Assembly (NCBI GenBank): GCA_963795555.1
Contig: CAWCHZ010000002.1
Span: 2,046,001-2,110,000, forward strand
Reading direction: 5' to 3'
DNA from: CAWCHZ01 sp963795555
Lineage (GTDB): Bacteria; Actinomycetota; Thermoleophilia; Solirubrobacterales; Solirubrobacteraceae
Length of the DNA: 64,000 bases
The notes under the pieces are model-generated. The model was not told the DNA's origin and did no database searches. It was given only the letters and a program-made list of their open reading frames with translations. Within the stretch, counting starts at the first letter, position 1; each line of letters starts with the position of its first letter. The translations under genes were made by a program, and so were the position numbers. This document shows, piece after piece, positions 60,082-64,000 of the stretch.

Positions 60082-61800
60082 TTGAGCGTCAAGCAGTTGA
60101 ACGCGACGATGTCGCGACCCGCTGCGAAGCTGCCGGAAACCGGTCGGAGGACCCGCCCGGTTCGACGGCCCGGTGGGCGCGCGTGGATCGCCACGGCACT
60201 GTCCCGACAGCCCCGCAGGCTCGCAAAGATCTCGACGGCGTTCGCCCTCTCGGCGGCGATGGCCATCACCACCGCCGCCTGCGGGTCGAGCTCGAGCACC
60301 AGCAGCGGCACGAGCGGGGCCAGCGGGACAAGCGGGACGAGCGGGCAGTCGGTCCTGCGGCTGGGCGTCGGCTCGGAGACCCTGCCGAATCCGGCCATGG
60401 CCACCGTCAAGGGGTACTTCGCCTCGCCATTCTTCAGCCTCGCCTACGCATCGATCTTCCATCTCACCGCAACTGGCACGGTGGAGCCGGGCCTGGCGGC
60501 CTCCTGGCACTACGTCAACACGAGCCCGCAGACCAGGAACGAGGTGTTCGAGTTCACGCTGCGACCAAACGCGATGTTCTCGGATGGCACGCCCGTCACC
60601 GCATCCGACGTCGCCAAGTGGCTTGAGTACTTCGTGAAGGGCACCGGCCCGTTCAACGGCGTGTTCGGAAAGAGTCCGTCGTTCACCGCGGTCGGGCCCC
60701 TGACCGTCCGCATTCGCATGACCGCCCCGAATCCCCAGCTCCCGGTCATCCTGTCGGACGAGGGGCCGAACGCGGGCTTCGTCATGAGCCCCAAGGCGAT
60801 GGCGGATCCGAACCTGCTCTCATCGGCGACCTACGGCGCTGGTCCGTACGAGCTGCTCGCCTCTCAGTCGGTGCGTGGAGACCACTACACCTATGTCCCC
60901 AACCCGCACTACTACGACAAGTCGGCGATCAAGTTCAAGCAGGTGTACGTCAAGATCATCGCCGATCCGAGCTCTCGACTCGAGGCGCAGCAATCGGGTC
61001 AGCTCAATGTCTCGCTCGGTGACGTCACCACCGCAGCGGCCGCGAAGTCGGCTGGCCTGCAGGTGCTGTCCGTGCCGTTCGGCGTCGAGTGGCTCGTCCT
61101 CGATGTCAAGCATGGGCGGGCGCCGGCTCTTCGCGACGTCCGTGTTCGTCAGGCGATCAACTACGCGATCAATCGTGCGGCGATCGCCAAGGCGCTGTTC
61201 GGGGCGACCGGCGTCCCGAAGTCCGCTTGGGTTCCAGCCGATGTCAACACCGGCATGGACAACTACTACAACTACGACCCCGCGAAGGCCAAGGCTCTGC
61301 TTGCGGCGGCGGGCTACGCGCACGGCTTCACGATGAACGCGCTGACCCAAGGATCGTATTTCGGCGACTTCGGCGATCCGCTGGTCAGCGCGGTGGCTCA
61401 GAACCTGCAGGCCGTCGGCATCCACCTCAACATCACCTCGTACTCGACCGATCCGGTCTACGCGTCGCACGTCTTCGCGTTCCAGGCACCGGTCAGCAAT
61501 CTGGTCCAGATCCTCGCTGACACGCCAACGCTCTACGACGTGTATCTCGCTCCGACCGCGCCGGTCAACTTCTACGGCAACGACCCACAGCTCGTTCACC
61601 TCTATGAGCAGGGCGCGGCGTCCTCGAACCCGTTCCCGTACTGGAAGCAGATGTGGCAACGATTCACGACCCAGGCATATGCCGTGCCCCTGGTCGTCAA
61701 CCCGACCCTCTACTACGTGTCCAAGGGCATCGGCGGCCTGGCTGTCAGCAACATCCACAACTCAGCGCTGCCGACCGAGTGGTATCCCACCGGGCAATAG
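60082..61800 (+). CDS. ABC transporter substrate-binding lipoprotein (family 5, peptide/opine/nickel type)
   Basis: 572 residues from TTG 60082 after a good ribosome binding site. A long basic N-region leads to a signal peptide ISTAFALSAAMAITTAACGS with the lipobox Cys at residue 67, then a Ser/Gly/Thr linker. The family 5 domain shows VEPGLAASWHYVNTSPQTR, FTLRPNAMFSDGTPVTASDV, PNPHYYDKSAIKFKQVYVKI, VRQAINYAINRAAIAKALFG and a C-terminal VVNPTLYYVSKGIGG. It captures peptides or other small molecules outside the cell. The neighbouring catabolic operon suggests its cargo is the substrate of that pathway (inference). Confidence 0.92.
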   Translation: MSVKQLNATMSRPAAKLPETGRRTRPVRRPGGRAWIATALSRQPRRLAKISTAFALSAAMAITTAACGSSSSTSSGTSGASGTSGTSGQSVLRLGVGSETLPNPAMATVKGYFASPFFSLAYASIFHLTATGTVEPGLAASWHYVNTSPQTRNEVFEFTLRPNAMFSDGTPVTASDVAKWLEYFVKGTGPFNGVFGKSPSFTAVGPLTVRIRMTAPNPQLPVILSDEGPNAGFVMSPKAMADPNLLSSATYGAGPYELLASQSVRGDHYTYVPNPHYYDKSAIKFKQVYVKIIADPSSRLEAQQSGQLNVSLGDVTTAAAAKSAGLQVLSVPFGVEWLVLDVKHGRAPALRDVRVRQAINYAINRAAIAKALFGATGVPKSAWVPADVNTGMDNYYNYDPAKAKALLAAAGYAHGFTMNALTQGSYFGDFGDPLVSAVAQNLQAVGIHLNITSYSTDPVYASHVFAFQAPVSNLVQILADTPTLYDVYLAPTAPVNFYGNDPQLVHLYEQGAASSNPFPYWKQMWQRFTTQAYAVPLVVNPTLYYVSKGIGGLAVSNIHNSALPTEWYPTGQ

Positions 61801-61854
61801 GTGCCGCTCGAGCCTGATATCGCAGCCGCGCAGACGCGCCCCAGGTGAGCGCTC

Positions 61855-62919
61855 GTGATCGCCAGGACTCACCCTTCCGCCAACAGCGCGACTCCGATGG
61901 CGGTTCAGGCCGGCGCTGGTCCCCCCAAGGCCAGCGCCGGTCCCCTCCGCGCGCTTGGTGGCGTGGTCGACAGGCGATTGCTGAGCCTCGTGCTGGGGCG
62001 TGTGGCCACAGCGGTGATCCTGCTGCTCGTCGTATCGGCGCTGAGCTTCCTGCTGGTGTCGCTGACGCCAGGCGACGAGGCGCGGGCGATTGTGGGCATC
62101 GATGCATCCCATGCTCAGTACCTGCGCGTGCGCGATCAGCTCGGCCTGAACCTGCCGCTCCCGGCGCAGTATTGGCGCTGGCTCACCCGCGCTGTCCGCG
62201 GAGACTTCGGGACATCCATTACGACGGCGCAGTCAGTGGCCACAGCCGTCCAGGAGCGGCTCGGTGTTACGGCATCGCTGATCGGCGGGGCGCTCGTCGT
62301 CAGCCTGGTCGTCGGTGTGCTGCTCGGCGTCATCAGCGCGGTGCGCGGGGAGCTGACGGGCCGCTTCGTCGACGCATTGGCGCTGACCGGCTTTGCGATT
62401 CCGTCGTTCTGGCTCGGCGCGATTCTCATCACCATCTTTGCGGTCAAGCTCGGCTGGCTGCCGAGCACGGGCTACGTATCACCCACGCAATCGCCCGCAG
62501 AGTGGCTCCGGTCGCTCGTGCTTCCCGTGCTCGCATTGTCGCTGGGGGGTATCGCGGCGATCGCCAAGCAGGCTCGGGACGGGATGCTGGAAGCGCTATC
62601 GAGCGAGCACATTCGCGCAGCATGGGCGAGTGGGATATCTCCGCTTTCGATCACCTTCCGCCACGCGCTGCGAGGTGCGTCGCTGCGCGTTGTAACCGTG
62701 GCTGGCTGGTTGCTCGTGAGCCTGCTCGGAGGCACCGTATTCGTGGAGACGGTTTTCGCGCTGCCAGGCTTGGGAAGCCTCGCCGTAACCGCGGCCACCG
62801 AGCACGACATCCCGCTCATCCAGGGCGTGGTCGTCTGCTTCACGGTCATCGTCGCGGTGGTCAACCTTATCGTCGACCTGATCTACATCTGGCTCGATCC
62901 GCGGGTGAGGGTCAGATGA
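61855..62919 (+). CDS. ABC transporter permease (DppB-like)
   Basis: 354 residues from GTG 61855. Six membrane helices; ELTGRFVDALALTGFAIPSF, ARDGMLEALSSEHIRAAWAS (the cytoplasmic EAA loop that meets the ATPase) and LIQGVVVCFTVIVAVVNLIV are typical of DppB/OppB. A cytoplasmic N-terminal extension of about 45 residues precedes the first helix. ATGA overlap with the next gene. Confidence 0.93.
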   Translation: MIARTHPSANSATPMAVQAGAGPPKASAGPLRALGGVVDRRLLSLVLGRVATAVILLLVVSALSFLLVSLTPGDEARAIVGIDASHAQYLRVRDQLGLNLPLPAQYWRWLTRAVRGDFGTSITTAQSVATAVQERLGVTASLIGGALVVSLVVGVLLGVISAVRGELTGRFVDALALTGFAIPSFWLGAILITIFAVKLGWLPSTGYVSPTQSPAEWLRSLVLPVLALSLGGIAAIAKQARDGMLEALSSEHIRAAWASGISPLSITFRHALRGASLRVVTVAGWLLVSLLGGTVFVETVFALPGLGSLAVTAATEHDIPLIQGVVVCFTVIVAVVNLIVDLIYIWLDPRVRVR

Positions 62920-64000
62920 GCGTCGCGACTGTGGGCACGGTTGCGGTCGAGCGCTCGGCGCAGTCCGCCTCGCCGCGCTTCGCTCGACGCTTCCTGCGCC
63001 GCAAGCTCGCAATCGTGTGCATTGGCTTCCTCGCGGCGCTGGTCGTCGTCGCGATCGTGGCGCCGATAGCCTTGCCGCACGTCTCCAGCGAGCAGGCCGG
63101 GTCGCTGCTCGACGTCAGGCAGGGACCCAGCGCCCACCATTTGCTTGGCACCGATGGGTTGGGCCGCGATGTGCTGGACCGGCTACTGGTCGGCACCCGC
63201 GTGACGCTGCTGGGCGTCGCCGAGGCAATCCTGGTGATCCTGGCCATCGGCGTGCCGCTCGGCCTGCTGGCCGGCTACGTCGGGGGGTGGCTGGACCGCG
63301 TCGTGATGTGGCTTGCCGACCTGACATTCGGCATGCCGGGAATCGTGGTGGTGTTGATGGTCCTGTCGGTCTTCCCGTACAGCATGCTCGCCGCGATGAC
63401 CGCTCTGGGGGTTCTCGTCGCGCCCGCCATGATCAGGGTCGTGCGCGCCGGCGTCCTGCCGGTCGAGCGGGAGCTCTACATCGCCGCGGCGCGCGCCGCG
63501 GGCCTCTCGCGGCGCCACATCATCTGGCGCCATGTCCTGCCGCGTGTATCCGGCGCGATCATCGTTCAGGCCTCGGTGCTCGCCGGGCTCGCGCTGATCG
63601 TGCAGAGCGGGTTGTCCTTTCTGGGACTGCTCGTCAAGTCCCCGGCTCCGAGTTGGGGCGGCATGGTCGCGCAGGGACTGAACGTGATCCTCCTCCAGCC
63701 GTGGCTCATCTGGCCACCGGGAGTGATGATCGCGATCACCGTCCTCGCACTGGGCCTGATCGGCGACATCGCCCGCGATGCGCTGACGGAGGCGTGGTCG
63801 GCGCCGATTGGCCGGCGCCGACGTCGGCGCCGCGCCGGCGCGCTGGCGCAGGCCGGTCGCGACTCGACCGGGGACGATTCGCTGCTGTCCGTGCAAGGGC
63901 TGATGGTGGCGTTCCGGTCTGCCCGCGGAAGCGACGTCCGTGTCGTCGACGACGTCAGCTTCGATGTCGCGCGCGGCGAGACCGTTGGCCTCGTCGGCGA
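62916..64000 (+). CDS. Fused permease-ATPase of the ABC transporter (DppC-DppD type), incomplete at window end
   Basis: Starts at ATG 62916 (overlapping the previous stop) and stays open to base 64000, so at least 361 residues. Residues 1-300 are a DppC permease: RRKLAIVCIGFLAALVVVAI, GTDGLGRDVLDRLLVGTRVT, EAA loop YIAAARAAGLSRRHIIWRHV and DIARDALTEA at its end. An Arg-rich linker (RRRRRRRAGALAQAG) leads to an ATPase start: LLSVQGLMVAFRS, VVDDVSFDVARGETVGLVGE, just before the Walker A. Permease-ATPase fusions of this kind are known in actinobacteria. Confidence 0.92.
   Translation, partial: MSVATVGTVAVERSAQSASPRFARRFLRRKLAIVCIGFLAALVVVAIVAPIALPHVSSEQAGSLLDVRQGPSAHHLLGTDGLGRDVLDRLLVGTRVTLLGVAEAILVILAIGVPLGLLAGYVGGWLDRVVMWLADLTFGMPGIVVVLMVLSVFPYSMLAAMTALGVLVAPAMIRVVRAGVLPVERELYIAAARAAGLSRRHIIWRHVLPRVSGAIIVQASVLAGLALIVQSGLSFLGLLVKSPAPSWGGMVAQGLNVILLQPWLIWPPGVMIAITVLALGLIGDIARDALTEAWSAPIGRRRRRRRAGALAQAGRDSTGDDSLLSVQGLMVAFRSARGSDVRVVDDVSFDVARGETVGLVG

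Overview
The window reads as chromosome of a high-GC actinobacterium. The deep-branching Thermoleophilia (Solirubrobacter/Conexibacter-like) fit best, by inference from the mix of a CO-dehydrogenase-type molybdenum hydroxylase, a qcrCAB complex III, F420-type oxidoreductase, UdgX, topoisomerase IB, TypA and GH15. Genes are tightly packed with ATGA/GTGA stop-start overlaps. I saw no rRNA, tRNA, CRISPR array or transposase.

Region 1 (1-10.6 kb) is visibly less GC-rich than the rest. A broken SDR end is followed by a plus-strand run of two amidohydrolases, a Rieske ferredoxin-like protein, an Ldh2-type dehydrogenase and a methyltransferase. Convergent to it is a minus-strand operon: an adenylation-PCP didomain protein whose specificity residues read as serine, a PF14907-type nucleotidyltransferase-like protein, and a cytochrome P450. 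An A-PCP plus a P450 is the classical arrangement for oxidising a carrier-bound amino acid. Region 2 (10.7-20.8 kb) holds an alpha/beta hydrolase with a GNAT, gene debris, a VapBC/Phd-like toxin-antitoxin pair with a palindromic operator, a coxMSL-coxG molybdenum hydroxylase operon, transketolase and a LapA-type membrane protein.

Region 3 (21-42 kb) is bioenergetic: typA, then GH15 with qcrCAB on the minus strand. On the plus strand is a long translationally coupled operon: a broken TPP enzyme, an enolase-superfamily enzyme, a membrane protein, a gluconate-dehydrogenase-subunit-3-like protein, a GMC oxidoreductase, oxidase subunits II and I, a small membrane protein and CtaG. Oxidase subunit I keeps all heme/CuB ligands but lacks the usual D- and K-channel residues. 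Convergent to it is a seven-gene Mrp/MBH-type antiporter module (E-F-G-MbhD-MbhE/B-C-D) with a single large antiporter subunit.

Region 4 (42-53.4 kb) has housekeeping and stress genes: SDR, sensory-rhodopsin-transducer homologue, F420-type oxidoreductase, DUF72, pyrophosphatase, UdgX, topoisomerase IB, phosphoesterase, nucleotidyltransferase and a PAS-GAF-PP2C phosphatase. Region 5 (53.5-64 kb) is a catabolic locus: a gntR-GMC-SDR-Baeyer-Villiger monooxygenase-aldehyde dehydrogenase operon, divergent from a peptide/opine-type ABC transporter that ends in a permease-ATPase fusion running off the window.

The most unusual feature is structural. At many gene junctions and gene ends, especially ATGA-coupled junctions of the respiratory and Mrp operons, the junction sequence itself is tandemly duplicated or triplicated (units 20-54 bp, different at each locus). 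This separates stop and start codons that look ancestrally overlapping.
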